From NCBI GenBank assembly GCA_903830725.1, contig CAIKVH010000043.1, positions 1 through 64,000 on the forward strand: a DNA stretch of 64,000 nt, given 5' to 3'. Shown here one piece after another: positions 1 to 9,394 of the stretch. Numbering within the stretch: the stretch's first letter is position 1; the number at the start of each line of letters is the position of its first letter. The notes under the pieces were generated by a model. That model made no database searches. It was not told the DNA's origin and saw only the letters and a list, made by a program, of their open reading frames with translations. The position numbers and the translations under genes were made by a program. This stretch comes from an uncultured Burkholderiales bacterium (GTDB lineage: Bacteria; Pseudomonadota; Gammaproteobacteria; Burkholderiales; Burkholderiaceae_C).

Positions 1-641
<641 letters not shown>

Positions 642-728
642 TAAAAATAAGTCAGTTCGCTATCTAACATCAAGCTTTTTAAATATAAAGGATAAAAATA
701 CATATAAAGCCAACAAACGAATGGCTAA

Positions 729-1019
729 CTATTGAAGTATCAAAATATCAAAGTTTTTAGATATTTGGTTTTCTATATTTTTTTTGAAGGGACTTAATAA
801 CACGCCTAGGTGAACATTTACTAATAAACGATTATGCGTAATGGATAACCGACCATGCGCACCTGGCTTAGAGAAGTGAACAACATCCTCTAAATCGCCC
901 TCCTCATAGATACAAGACACTCGATATTCTTTTTCTGCAAACTCTGCCCATGAGAAAGCAATCTTTCTCATTTCGAGAAGTCCAATGGAATGGACCCTAA
1001 AAATAGAGAACTCAGTCAA
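729..1019 (-). CDS. Polyhydroxyalkanoic acid system family protein (PHA_gran_rgn type)
   Basis: A 96-residue cytoplasmic protein. Its pattern RVHSIGLLEMRKIAFSWAE, then a YEEGDLEDVVHFS segment, then LGVLLSPFKKNIENQI, agrees along its whole length with the small PHA-system family (PF09650), whose members usually have about 90-100 residues. The family is linked to polyhydroxyalkanoate granule biology; the biochemical role is not settled. The start must be TTG at 1019, because the family N-terminus is already coded before the first in-frame ATG. It is a single gene, with 129 bases separating it from katG. I read the family from remembered conserved positions, not from a search. Confidence 0.75.
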   Translation of the reverse strand: MTEFSIFRVHSIGLLEMRKIAFSWAEFAEKEYRVSCIYEEGDLEDVVHFSKPGAHGRLSITHNRLLVNVHLGVLLSPFKKNIENQISKNFDILILQ

Positions 1020-1198
1020 ACAAAAAAGCCCGCTTGATTAAATTAAAAAAATAATGTGCAATATGAATTTTGATTTTAATTTTCTTAAATAAATATAAGT
1101 AATTGACGCATTCTCGCACAGTCAAAGCGGTTAATCAAAAAGATCGCAATAGGTGCATTAATCCTCAAACAAATAAAGTACTCTAATTCTGAATCTAT

Positions 1199-1217
1199 AT
1201 GTACGAAAACGAACAGA
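1199..1217 (+). promoter_or_regulatory. Candidate shared operator (TGTACG-N4-CGAACA) before the metal ATPase operon
   Basis: ATGTACGAAAACGAACAGA lies 90 bases before the ATG at 1308. It matches 16 of 19 positions of the element before tpsB (15570-15588, minus strand) and has the same orientation toward its gene. About 20 bases further on is a -10-like CATTAT followed by TGGCTAG, which is echoed at the site before the gene at 5799. The dyad would overlap the -35 position, as expected for an activator site. Confidence 0.45.
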
Positions 1218-1307
1218 GAAACTGAAATGAAAGTGTCATTATTGGCTAGGCACAATTTTTAAGAGCTCAGAAGAGTTCGGTTTGCTTTAATGCATAAGGG
1301 GATAAAT

Positions 1308-1865
1308 ATGGTAGTAATTAGAAAAAATCATGTAATGGCTGGTCAAGATGTTGCATCACAGAATTCAAGCAATACAAAAAATCATCTAACTGAATCACAA
1401 GAAAATATAGTTAAAGATAATGAGCGTAGAGAGAACGCAAGCAAAGATAGCAATTCTCAAAATAATGGATATACGGCGGAAAATATAAATTGGTCTGAGA
1501 ATATCGTAGAGCGCGGCAAAGATTTACTGTCTAGCGAAGCTAGCAGTGTTGCTACCGCAGCTGCAATTATTGTTGGGGCCGCACTTATAGAAGTAGAGCT
1601 TATTCCAGGACTTGTTATCGGTGCAGGAGCAATTTTGTTAAGCAAAGTCTTTCCAGAACTAACTAGCTACATTCGCCCATTAGTTAAAGGCGCAGTTCGC
1701 GCTGGGTTTAGCGCAACTCACAAAGTTCGTCAAATAATAGCCGAAACTAGTGAGCAAGTCAGCGATTTAGTTGCGGAGGTCAAGAACGAACAAGAACCCA
1801 GCATTAAACAAGAAACTGTAGATTCATCCAATTTGCCTGTAGCAAACGAATTACCAAGGCATTGA
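1308..1865 (+). CDS. DUF5132-like small membrane protein of metal-ATPase operon
   Basis: About 185 residues: a polar, Asn/Ser/Glu-rich N-terminal third, then a hydrophobic core (roughly EASSVATAAAIIVGAALIEV and LIPGLVIGAGAILL) that should form one hairpin or two membrane segments, then an amphipathic, charged tail. This resembles DUF5132 proteins, which are usually coded beside HMA2-domain proteins and heavy-metal P-type ATPases, exactly as here. The function is unknown; a membrane scaffold or accessory role for the ATPase is an inference. I prefer ATG 1308 over ATG 1290 because AAGGGG at 1296-1301 is a well-placed ribosome binding site for 1308. One base separates its stop from the next start. 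Confidence 0.65.
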   Translation: MVVIRKNHVMAGQDVASQNSSNTKNHLTESQENIVKDNERRENASKDSNSQNNGYTAENINWSENIVERGKDLLSSEASSVATAAAIIVGAALIEVELIPGLVIGAGAILLSKVFPELTSYIRPLVKGAVRAGFSATHKVRQIIAETSEQVSDLVAEVKNEQEPSIKQETVDSSNLPVANELPRH

Positions 1866-1866
1866 A

Positions 1867-2466
1867 ATGCACATAGATGCAAAGAAAGTACGCAAGCATG
1901 GAAATATTGTTCACCATGTACCTGGAAGGGTTCGGATAAAGATACTAGGTTCTCAGGCAAGCTCAAATTTCTTTGCAGATGTTAAGCAGGCGATTTCATC
2001 CCTGGTTGGCGTAGATGCTGTTCGTGTTAACTCACATTCATCTAGTATCGTAGTCCACTATCGCTCACCCGATGCAGACTTTAAAAGTCGACTTCAGGAA
2101 GATCCTAAAGTTAATACTTGGCTAAAACTTGAGAGCACGTTAGACGCAGATAACCTTATTGAACCAACATTCCCACTGGATTCAATGTATCTGGATCAAC
2201 ACTCCCGTATTGCTGAATCTATTGTTTCGATTGCCGAACAATTAGACTGCGGACTGCTCCAAGCAAGCAACGGGTACCTTGATTTCAAGGTATTGCTTCC
2301 GTTGGGTATTGCCATCGCTACGTCATTAAACAGAGCACGTGGAAGGGGTACACCGATGTGGATTAGCCTTGGTACATTTGCATTCAACTCATTTCTCACC
2401 TTTCACCACCGAAGAATCAATACTCCACGAAATAAGATTTCGGCTTATAGGAAAAATAAGCAATAA
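1867..2466 (+). CDS. HMA2-domain protein
   Basis: A 199-residue protein. The N-terminal 70 or so residues (HHVPGRVRIKI, then a VDAVRVNSHSSSIVVHY strand) match the HMA2 fold, a degenerate heavy-metal-associated ferredoxin-like domain that lacks the CxxC metal ligands. The C-terminal half has a hydrophobic region near residues 140-175 (LPLGIAIATSLNRARGRG and WISLGTFAFNSFL) that could lie in the membrane. It directly follows the DUF5132-like gene and its stop codon touches the ATG of the P-type ATPase, so the three are translationally coupled. A chaperone or regulatory partner of the ATPase is the likely role (inference). Confidence 0.7.
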   Translation: MHIDAKKVRKHGNIVHHVPGRVRIKILGSQASSNFFADVKQAISSLVGVDAVRVNSHSSSIVVHYRSPDADFKSRLQEDPKVNTWLKLESTLDADNLIEPTFPLDSMYLDQHSRIAESIVSIAEQLDCGLLQASNGYLDFKVLLPLGIAIATSLNRARGRGTPMWISLGTFAFNSFLTFHHRRINTPRNKISAYRKNKQ

Positions 2467-4593
2467 ATGCATCCGACTATCTCTAATCGACAGTATTTCA
2501 CTGTTATTCATGCCGTTCCTGGACGTTGTAGACTCAGATTTCCGTTTTTAAGGACTAGCACTCTTGTTCAGCGAGATTTAGAGCGTAGGCTAGGATGCTT
2601 TAAAAATATAGATAAATTTCAGATAAATACAGTTTGTTCATCGGTAGTAATTACTTTTAACGGTGATATAGACATATTATTTTCAGCACTAATGGAATTT
2701 AGATCACAGGATTTTGAAGAACAAATTCAGACTTCCAAAATATCCTTACTTTTACCCTCAATAAGTGACTTAAAGCCTCTACATTCTCTAACATTGTCAA
2801 CATTAACATTAGCAATTGGATTGAGTGCTGGTCCAATATTATCGTTAGGATTAATATTAATTATCGGCTTTCCTATTTGGCGACGGGCGCTTTCTACGTT
2901 AATTTATGAGAGAAGGTTAAACGTTGACTTCCTAGACGGACTGGCGTTAACCATTGCAGTGGTTCGCCAACAACCTAGGACTGCAGCTTTAATGGCATTG
3001 TTAGTTCATTTAGGTGATTTTGTGCGTGAACTTACTGCAAATCAATCTAGAGGATATGTTGCTCACCTATTGGAATTGCATACCCTAAAGGCCAGGCGCT
3101 TGGAGGTTGACGGCTCAATCACTATGGTTATTGCACAATCCCTTGAGCCAGATGAATCAGTGCTGATTTTAGCCGGCGAGCTGGTACCGGCAGATGGACA
3201 TGTAATAAACGGACTCGCAGCAGTTGATCAACGACACATTACAGGCGAGTCGATGCCGGCTACACGTAGACTTGGTGATATGGTGTATGCAGGATCCTCA
3301 ATCGTAGAGGGCTCCATCACAGTATGTATTACAGAATCCGGTGCTGATACGGTAGCTTCTAAGATAGTTGAATTAGTTGAATCCGCTCCAATTGGAGAAA
3401 CCAGAATTCAAAATTATGCAGAGAAATTTGCAGATCACCTGGTCGCCCCTATGCTTGCTGCAAACCTAGCTATACTTGCAACCACTGGCAATTTAGATAG
3501 ATTTATGTCACTTGCCATAGTTGACTATGGGACGGGAATAAGAGTTGCAGCTCCAACAAGTATTTTGACTTCAATGACGAGAGCCGCTCAGGAGGGAATT
3601 CTAATTAAAAGCGGGCGTCATGTTGAGAATCTAGCAACACTAAAAGGAATTGCTTTTGATAAAACAGGTACTCTAACCCGTGGTCATCTGTCTGTCTTAG
3701 AGATCAAATCCTTTGTTTCTTCAATCAGTACAGAAAGGGTGCTATTACTCGCAGCAGCAGCTGAAACGGAATTAGCACACCCCGTAGCTAGAGCTTTAGT
3801 CGCATATGCTCGTCTTTCATGTGGACTTGAATTGCCGAGTTGTCAGGATGTTCAATTTGCTATTGGACTCGGTGTCTCCGCTGACATTCAGGGCAAGAGA
3901 ATACATATAGGAAGTGCAAGATACCTAAGTCAACTAAAAATATCGACAAGAAAAGCCCAAACGTATTTGGAAAGTCTTGAGAAAATCGGACACATTGGCC
4001 TTTTAGTTGCGCTGGATGATTCTCTTATAGGGGCAATTGCATGTAGTGATGAGCCAAGACCAGAAGCTCGCAGTGTTATATCAGGAATGCGCAAGCGAGG
4101 TGTAAATGAGATTGTTATGCTATCTGGCGACCGCGAGGGCGTAGCAAGAAGAATTGCACAATCAGTCGGTATCGATACTGTGTATTCACAGGTATTACCT
4201 CATGAAAAAGCAGAAATTATTAGACAAATAAGGAAATTGAATGGGCCATTTGCGATGGTAGGGGATGGGGTAAATGACTCACCGGCATTGGCTCAAGCAG
4301 ATGTTGGCATATCCATGATGGACGGCGCCGATATTGCAAGATCAGCTGCAGATGTTGTTCTTATGAAAGAAGGGCTCCATTTACTTTTACCTGCGATTGA
4401 TATCAGCCGCAAGGCCCTTGGTTTGATAAAACAAAATTGCACATTAATTGCGGGTCTAAATACACTTGCACTAGGACTAGCACTACCCCAAGGACTTATT
4501 TCCCCTGCGACTTGCACAATTTTGAGCAATGGGTCTACCCTTCTCGCAATTATGAACTCTATGCGTCCGCTTTTAGCCAATATAAATAAATAG
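2467..4593 (+). CDS. Heavy-metal-type P-type ATPase lacking the CPx motif
   Basis: A 708-residue P1B-like ATPase of the inner membrane. Residues about 9-70 form an HMA2-like domain (VIHAVPGRCRLRFPF). All the catalytic landmarks are present: TGES at 259-262, the phosphorylated Asp398 in FDKTGTLTRGH, the nucleotide-domain HP in ELAHPVARAL, and GDGVNDSPA at 599-607. The transport-site motif in the helix before the phosphorylation domain is unusual: where CPC or SPC is normal, this protein reads DYGTGIRVAAP (Asp353 to Pro363), with no cysteine. The substrate therefore cannot be assigned to Cu, Zn or Cd from sequence. It is the third gene of the DUF5132-HMA2-ATPase operon. Confidence 0.85.
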   Translation: MHPTISNRQYFTVIHAVPGRCRLRFPFLRTSTLVQRDLERRLGCFKNIDKFQINTVCSSVVITFNGDIDILFSALMEFRSQDFEEQIQTSKISLLLPSISDLKPLHSLTLSTLTLAIGLSAGPILSLGLILIIGFPIWRRALSTLIYERRLNVDFLDGLALTIAVVRQQPRTAALMALLVHLGDFVRELTANQSRGYVAHLLELHTLKARRLEVDGSITMVIAQSLEPDESVLILAGELVPADGHVINGLAAVDQRHITGESMPATRRLGDMVYAGSSIVEGSITVCITESGADTVASKIVELVESAPIGETRIQNYAEKFADHLVAPMLAANLAILATTGNLDRFMSLAIVDYGTGIRVAAPTSILTSMTRAAQEGILIKSGRHVENLATLKGIAFDKTGTLTRGHLSVLEIKSFVSSISTERVLLLAAAAETELAHPVARALVAYARLSCGLELPSCQDVQFAIGLGVSADIQGKRIHIGSARYLSQLKISTRKAQTYLESLEKIGHIGLLVALDDSLIGAIACSDEPRPEARSVISGMRKRGVNEIVMLSGDREGVARRIAQSVGIDTVYSQVLPHEKAEIIRQIRKLNGPFAMVGDGVNDSPALAQADVGISMMDGADIARSAADVVLMKEGLHLLLPAIDISRKALGLIKQNCTLIAGLNTLALGLALPQGLISPATCTILSNGSTLLAIMNSMRPLLANINK

Positions 4594-4681
4594 TATTTAG
4601 AAAGCGTTAAATAGTTTCTTGTTCCTAGAATATCTATTACAAGTCAAAATATTGATTTTCAATCTTAAGAAATTACCAACT

Positions 4682-5413
4682 TTAGCCGGGTTGTTGAAAA
4701 CTGTCTCCTTTAAAAGTTAAAACCAACGTATCTCTATAGCCAGATCCCCCGTCCTCTTGAATGGGTGTTGTCTCATGAATCATCCTATGGTCATCTAGCA
4801 ATAAAACTGACCAAGGCTGTTCAAGCGTAAATCTAAAGCCCAAGTTACCATCTATTTCAAATATACGCGTTTCCCCGCCCTTGATAGACTCTCGCTTGAT
4901 CAAAATCACTGCTACAAAATCAACACCGTCTCTATGAGCGCCCTCGGGAGTTGGGCGGCCGATCCCCCCCGATGTGGTAATACGGAATTGATGCGCCTCA
5001 GAATACCAAGTTTTAGTCTGCTCTTGTTTTACCAATAATTTAGCGATGCCCCCTATTAGCTTAGTCCACTTTGATGATTCAATCAAACTAGAATCAATTG
5101 GATCAAACATCCTGTACATTCCTCCGTGTAAGGCGTTGTAGTCTAAAGACTGCCAGTGCGCTCTGTGAGGCGCTAAAACTACTTTTTCTGCATCAACAAT
5201 ATAACTACTGTGCCTTCGAAATCTATAGCGTCCTAGGTCTTTTAAATGCTTATCCTCATGTAAATCATTCCAATAAGTTGCAAAACCCTGAAAATCAGCA
5301 AAAGATAGACCTAAAAAATCAGATAACGTATTTGCATCAATAAAACAAAAACCTCTCTCCAGTAGTTGATCAGATATATCTTGGGTGCTCACAATTTCAG
5401 AGTTTAGTTCCAT
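4682..5413 (-). CDS. 2-oxoglutarate/Fe(II)-dependent dioxygenase family protein
   Basis: A 243-residue cytoplasmic enzyme of the 2OG-Fe_Oxy_2 family, which includes amino acid hydroxylases such as the isoleucine dioxygenase of Bacillus. The metal triad can be read as His-X-Asp in EGAHRDGVDFV and the distal His in MIHETTPI; YRDTLVLTF supplies the Arg that normally binds 2-oxoglutarate. The length fits the family. The substrate is unknown; a free amino acid is an analogy. It converges with the ATPase operon and is divergent from the gene at 5799, with a 385-base gap between them. Confidence 0.7.
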   Translation of the reverse strand: MELNSEIVSTQDISDQLLERGFCFIDANTLSDFLGLSFADFQGFATYWNDLHEDKHLKDLGRYRFRRHSSYIVDAEKVVLAPHRAHWQSLDYNALHGGMYRMFDPIDSSLIESSKWTKLIGGIAKLLVKQEQTKTWYSEAHQFRITTSGGIGRPTPEGAHRDGVDFVAVILIKRESIKGGETRIFEIDGNLGFRFTLEQPWSVLLLDDHRMIHETTPIQEDGGSGYRDTLVLTFKGDSFQQPG

Positions 5414-5798
5414 TTAATTGATATGAATAAATTGTTTGTAGAAATAAGGAATAGTTTAAAAACACAAACTACCACCTAACATTTTACATCCTTAGCATGT
5501 CAAATACTCAAGGTCTTCTTTAGTTCAGGCCATTGTTTTGATGGATTTAATTTGCCACTCCTCTTATTCATGCAGCATTGAATTGCATCGGACTATTTAT
5601 GCACGAAAACATTTTATAACCTGAGGATTTAGGGCACTACATAAACGAACACAACCGGTAATACTAATTCATTTAAAAGTCCTGGATGTACGTTTTAGAA
5701 CATAACTTTTGAATGCTATCAACTATATTGGTTAGATTAACGCTCCTTAAATGGCATTCTGAGCTTTACCGTCCATGGACTTTAACGGATCCTAATAA
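5414..5798. other. Divergent intergenic region (oxygenase / pilin-like gene)
   Basis: No ORF or RNA gene was recognised in these 385 bases. The notable content is the dyad at 5686-5704 and, 46 bases before it, a lone CGAACACA half-site in CATAAACGAACACA (5640-5653). The TGG at 5724-5732 in TATATTGGTTAG resembles the sequence after the 1199-1217 element at almost the same spacing. Confidence 0.5.
5686..5704 (+). promoter_or_regulatory. Candidate shared operator (TGTACG-N4-AGAACA) before the gene at 5799
   Basis: ATGTACGTTTTAGAACATA is the weakest of four related elements (13 of 19 matches to the tpsB element). It keeps the outer bases of the dyad and lies 94 bases before the start codon, close to the 90 bases seen at 1308. 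TATATTGGTTAG follows at a spacing of about 20 bases, matching TTATTGGCTAG after the 1199-1217 element. Confidence 0.35.
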
Positions 5799-6392
5799 AT
5801 GAACAAAAATGAACTGGATATCCAACACGATAGAGAAGAAACTCAAGAATATCAAAGAAATGTTAGTTACGAGCTATCTTCAACGCGCGTAGCCAATAAA
5901 TCTCAGGCTGATGACGCAACAGTTTTACAACGAAAATTAATTTACTGCACGCTAGCTGTGGCAATCGGGGTGGGTCTATTGGTAATTGCAAAAGCTAGTG
6001 AATTAATGACTACAGTACCCGTTTCTGTAACCGTTGTTGCTAATGCTAAATTAGAAATAGCTTACCAAGCGTTAGATCTAAATATCACTCAATCTGATAT
6101 ATCAAGAGGCTATGTAGATGCCCCGTCCGCCCTTCGATTCTCAGTATTAACGAATAGTAAATATGGATTCTTAATGAATTTTTATCCTGTTGGGGATATT
6201 TTCAAATCAGCTCAAGTTGACGGTATCGTTGGTAATATAAACATTGACGAAGCTGGTGGTACCATTGTTCAACGAGGGGTATTTCCTCAAAATGTTAAGT
6301 ATGAACTGAACTTTCGTTTTATACTTCGACCCAATTTATCACCAGGACGGTATGCGTGGCCACTTCAAATTTCCGTTCAAGCTCTTATTTGA
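5799..6392 (+). CDS. Membrane-anchored beta-rich protein, probably pilus-associated
   Basis: A 197-residue protein of unknown function. A polar N-terminus of about 45 residues is followed by one membrane segment (LIYCTLAVAIGVGLLVIAKA, about 46-65), then an extracytoplasmic domain rich in beta-strand patterns (VTVVANAKLEI, SALRFSVLTNSKYGFLMNF, YELNFRFILRP, GRYAWPLQISVQAL). The alternating strands and the final PWPLQISV-like strand recall spore-coat-U and other pilin-like folds, and the gene faces the pilus operon, so a pilus-linked or surface role is likely. Unlike secreted pilins it has no standard N-terminal signal peptide, so it should stay anchored. It converges with the gene ending at 6402, with only 9 bases between. 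Confidence 0.5.
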   Translation: MNKNELDIQHDREETQEYQRNVSYELSSTRVANKSQADDATVLQRKLIYCTLAVAIGVGLLVIAKASELMTTVPVSVTVVANAKLEIAYQALDLNITQSDISRGYVDAPSALRFSVLTNSKYGFLMNFYPVGDIFKSAQVDGIVGNINIDEAGGTIVQRGVFPQNVKYELNFRFILRPNLSPGRYAWPLQISVQALI

Positions 6393-6401
6393 AATATTTT
6401 A

Positions 6402-6884
6402 TTAAAACTCTACAGTCACAATAATATTATCAGTGTAGATACCAGCACTTGCATCTTGATTGGCGGGAATCATACCAAATATATTCAAGATCGTGAGTTG
6501 ACTTGATGAAATAGAAACTGATCCACTTGAACCCGTCCCGTCCCCCCAAATCTGGGTACGTGCAGGATTGGAATACAGGTTGTAATAAATGATACTCATC
6601 CCACTCACCATAAAACGAGGCGAAAAGTTATTGCTTTGTCCAGTGCTCAATGAAACTACACGCGTGGGGCCGTCCCCGTGACAACTGATACTAAGGGTGC
6701 CGACTCCATTCGTATTTGCTGCTATGTCCAAGGGACTATATGAACCAAAGTTTATACCACTGACCCCAGTAAAGGAGCAGTCTGCTAGAGCTGAAGATGC
6801 ACTGACTGTCACTAATACGAACGACACTAGCTTTTTTATTCCAGGCAATCCTAGTGGATTAAAAAGACTTTTAGGATTCTTCAT
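6402..6884 (-). CDS. Spore coat U domain protein, likely tip or minor pilin
   Basis: A 160-residue secreted protein. After a hydrophobic signal region (LVSFVLVTVSASSALA) comes the SCPU fold: an early Cys in DCSFTGVSGINFGSYSPL, a GTLSISCHGDG strand with its partner Cys, and the closing strand YTDNIIVTVEF, which supplies donor-strand features for the chaperone. It is the last gene of a Csu-type chaperone-usher operon and overlaps the usher stop by the ATGA arrangement. Its position after the usher suggests a tip adhesin or minor subunit; Csu operons usually carry several SCPU proteins. A GGAAG ribosome binding site precedes the ATG. Confidence 0.85.
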   Translation of the reverse strand: MKNPKSLFNPLGLPGIKKLVSFVLVTVSASSALADCSFTGVSGINFGSYSPLDIAANTNGVGTLSISCHGDGPTRVVSLSTGQSNNFSPRFMVSGMSIIYYNLYSNPARTQIWGDGTGSSGSVSISSSQLTILNIFGMIPANQDASAGIYTDNIIVTVEF

Positions 6885-9394
6885 TGATTTTTCTTCCTAC
6901 AAATGATGATCCCCAAATTAGGCAAAGGATCGTTGCTTGCCACGTAGTTCACTTCAAACTCACAGCTTTGTTTTCTCCAAGATGCATGTAGATAAGTGAT
7001 AGCGCTTAGGTTTTGTACATATACCTCTCCGTCATCACCAACTCTAAAGACCTCTTCCTTGGTATCAATTTTTACTGTCGCCCCTGTTGGGACGGGCGTT
7101 CCATTTTCTGTATTAAGGGTAAAAATTGCCGCATTCGAGCGCGATACTGGAAAGTTCACCTGTATTCCGCTTCGATAATAGGGTACAGCCTCGACTTTGA
7201 CACCAAGAATTTTTGCGTCCAGGGGGAGATCGGTAGGATCAATTGAGATTTCGTTTTTATCATACGCACGTAGCCTGGGTATCAGCGCAGTACCTCTTTG
7301 ATCTGTTCTCCCAGCTGGCTGATTGTCTGCGAGTACTGTTATATTTGGATAGTCTGGCACACGCGCTACAGCAAAGCTTTGATCAACACGTCGACTCATA
7401 AATATATCGCTACCCAATATAGCTATTCCACCATTCACATCAAAACTGGTTGAAGTTATACCTAAATAATCTGCAGCCGCAGCGGTGTAATTGCCGATGT
7501 ATGTTTGTTGTGTAAAGGAGGCTTGACTTGATCCACCGCTTCTTGTTTGGAGGAAATAGCCATACCCTTCGCCGCTAGGCACATTTTTCTGTATAGACGC
7601 AACAAAGTCATTTGTATTTCCACTGCCGTTTCCACTAATGGAGCCACTGCCTCCCCGTCTGGACTGAGCACTGAGGGAACTGCTAGTCATAACGCCAAGT
7701 GGAATACTAAGCATTGTATAAATCGTAGTTCCTGTATCTAGTCCTTCAAGGTCTCTCAATGCAGAGATGCTCAACGATCCAAGCCTTCCCAAAGATACGC
7801 CGTAACCAAGGGTAACTAGCTTTGAGCTTGGAAGGTCTCGGTTGATTTGACTAACAAAGGCTACATTAACAGATCCTGAGCGCTTAGTCGTGTAACTTAA
7901 ATTAGCGGTAACTTGATTTGCAGGTGAGAACTGTGAGACTAACTGCCCTGCTTCTGTAAAGCCAGTGCTTGCCCATTGCGAGCGTAGCCCCATACTCCAG
8001 GGCTGCGAAAACCTATCTAAACCAAGTAATAAAAGAGCACCGTTCGTAGTGGAGGAGTTTTTTGAAGAATTTGCAATAGTGAGGGATGAATCAGTGGATT
8101 CTATTGGTTGTGTTGAGGAGTTGGCGCCAGTTTTGCTGTGACTTGCAGCAACATAAGTGCTAAGCGTCCCGATTTGAGGTATCAGATAATCACCTCCAAA
8201 ACCTGCTGTCAAATGGTCTGCCATAAGTTCAGTGTGCAACTCTCCTGTGAAATAATCACTTATTCCCCGACGATAGTTTTGTGACACAAGCCATGCGTTA
8301 TAGTCATTGCTATTGATGCCGTAGTTGCTTCTTAGCCAACCCAGGTCGTAGGAAAAATTATCCAATCCTTTGCCCAGAAGAGCCTGACTCGAGTAAAAAG
8401 GTTGAACGATAATTTGTTCTCGTCCAAAAAGATCCTTTACTTTCAAATTAACTTCGCCTGACCCGGATATCACTGGCAAGTTGTTTATGGTAAATGGTCC
8501 CGGCGGAACGTTTTGACGCGATACTAATGAATTGTTGATGAACACATCTACGGTAGACGGCAATATAGCTTGACCCCTGACGGATCTCATTGGATACGTT
8601 ATGAATCCAGGTTGAGTGCCAAAGTTGGTGCCGAATTGAATTCCACCAAAACGGACTGATCGTCCCCAAGTTCCAGGCGCACTAACTACATCACCGAGTC
8701 TAAGAGTTTGCATGTTCTCGGGAATATCCATTGTCCATGCCGTATCAAGTCGTACCATCTGACTATCTCGATCTGAATTCTGAAGGAGGATGCTGTTTGT
8801 ACCGACCCCATATTGGTTAAAGTAACCTAGCTCAAACTGCGCAGAGTGCTGGGCAAGACCTGCTGAACTGGAGGTAAATAGATCGTAATTCACAAAACCA
8901 CCCGGGGTAGATTTAGTCGGTTGGGGCAGATTGTCGAACCTGGGCGTGCGTTGCGTCATATTAAAAGCCTGAGGTTCAAATTGTATTTTTAGTGTCGATT
9001 TCAGGGGATCATATATAGGCGTTACATCTGAGATTGCATCAAGGGGGTAGTATGTCTCTCCTTGATAGACAATACCAGTAATTGAGGCTGGTGTTCTAAG
9101 CCGCCAACTCCTAAGTACCTCGCCCCATAGGTAGAGTTGTCCGTTAGGAGCTTCAAGCAACATGACTACTTCGTCAAGTTGTTGTCCATTGATATCTACC
9201 TCTAGAAGACGCTCTTTATAGATGCTTTTAACAGTTGCTGCAAGCTCTGTTTGAGCCTGTGTTTTTTGGGGCACATTTGAGTCAGGTAATTCATAGATTG
9301 GATCAACGTCAGCGACAAACGACTCTGTCGCATGCAGTGATACACAAACCCAACCCAAGAACGCTAAAGCAAGCTTAAGGCTTTTCCACAACAA
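6881..9394 (-). CDS. Outer membrane fimbrial usher (Csu/FimD type)
   Basis: An 837-residue outer membrane usher that threads pilin subunits delivered by the periplasmic chaperone. A signal peptide (residues 1-23) is followed by the N-terminal substrate-binding domain, the long beta-barrel and plug region, with typical stretches such as GIQFGTNFGTQPGFITYP and PGPFTINNLP, and a C-terminal domain ending in CEFEVNY. The length is typical. The start is TTG at 9394, inside the last codons of the chaperone gene (20-base overlap, different frame), because an in-frame stop lies just before it; translational coupling is likely. Confidence 0.92.
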   Translation of the reverse strand: MLWKSLKLALAFLGWVCVSLHATESFVADVDPIYELPDSNVPQKTQAQTELAATVKSIYKERLLEVDINGQQLDEVVMLLEAPNGQLYLWGEVLRSWRLRTPASITGIVYQGETYYPLDAISDVTPIYDPLKSTLKIQFEPQAFNMTQRTPRFDNLPQPTKSTPGGFVNYDLFTSSSAGLAQHSAQFELGYFNQYGVGTNSILLQNSDRDSQMVRLDTAWTMDIPENMQTLRLGDVVSAPGTWGRSVRFGGIQFGTNFGTQPGFITYPMRSVRGQAILPSTVDVFINNSLVSRQNVPPGPFTINNLPVISGSGEVNLKVKDLFGREQIIVQPFYSSQALLGKGLDNFSYDLGWLRSNYGINSNDYNAWLVSQNYRRGISDYFTGELHTELMADHLTAGFGGDYLIPQIGTLSTYVAASHSKTGANSSTQPIESTDSSLTIANSSKNSSTTNGALLLLGLDRFSQPWSMGLRSQWASTGFTEAGQLVSQFSPANQVTANLSYTTKRSGSVNVAFVSQINRDLPSSKLVTLGYGVSLGRLGSLSISALRDLEGLDTGTTIYTMLSIPLGVMTSSSLSAQSRRGGSGSISGNGSGNTNDFVASIQKNVPSGEGYGYFLQTRSGGSSQASFTQQTYIGNYTAAAADYLGITSTSFDVNGGIAILGSDIFMSRRVDQSFAVARVPDYPNITVLADNQPAGRTDQRGTALIPRLRAYDKNEISIDPTDLPLDAKILGVKVEAVPYYRSGIQVNFPVSRSNAAIFTLNTENGTPVPTGATVKIDTKEEVFRVGDDGEVYVQNLSAITYLHASWRKQSCEFEVNYVASNDPLPNLGIIICRKKNQ

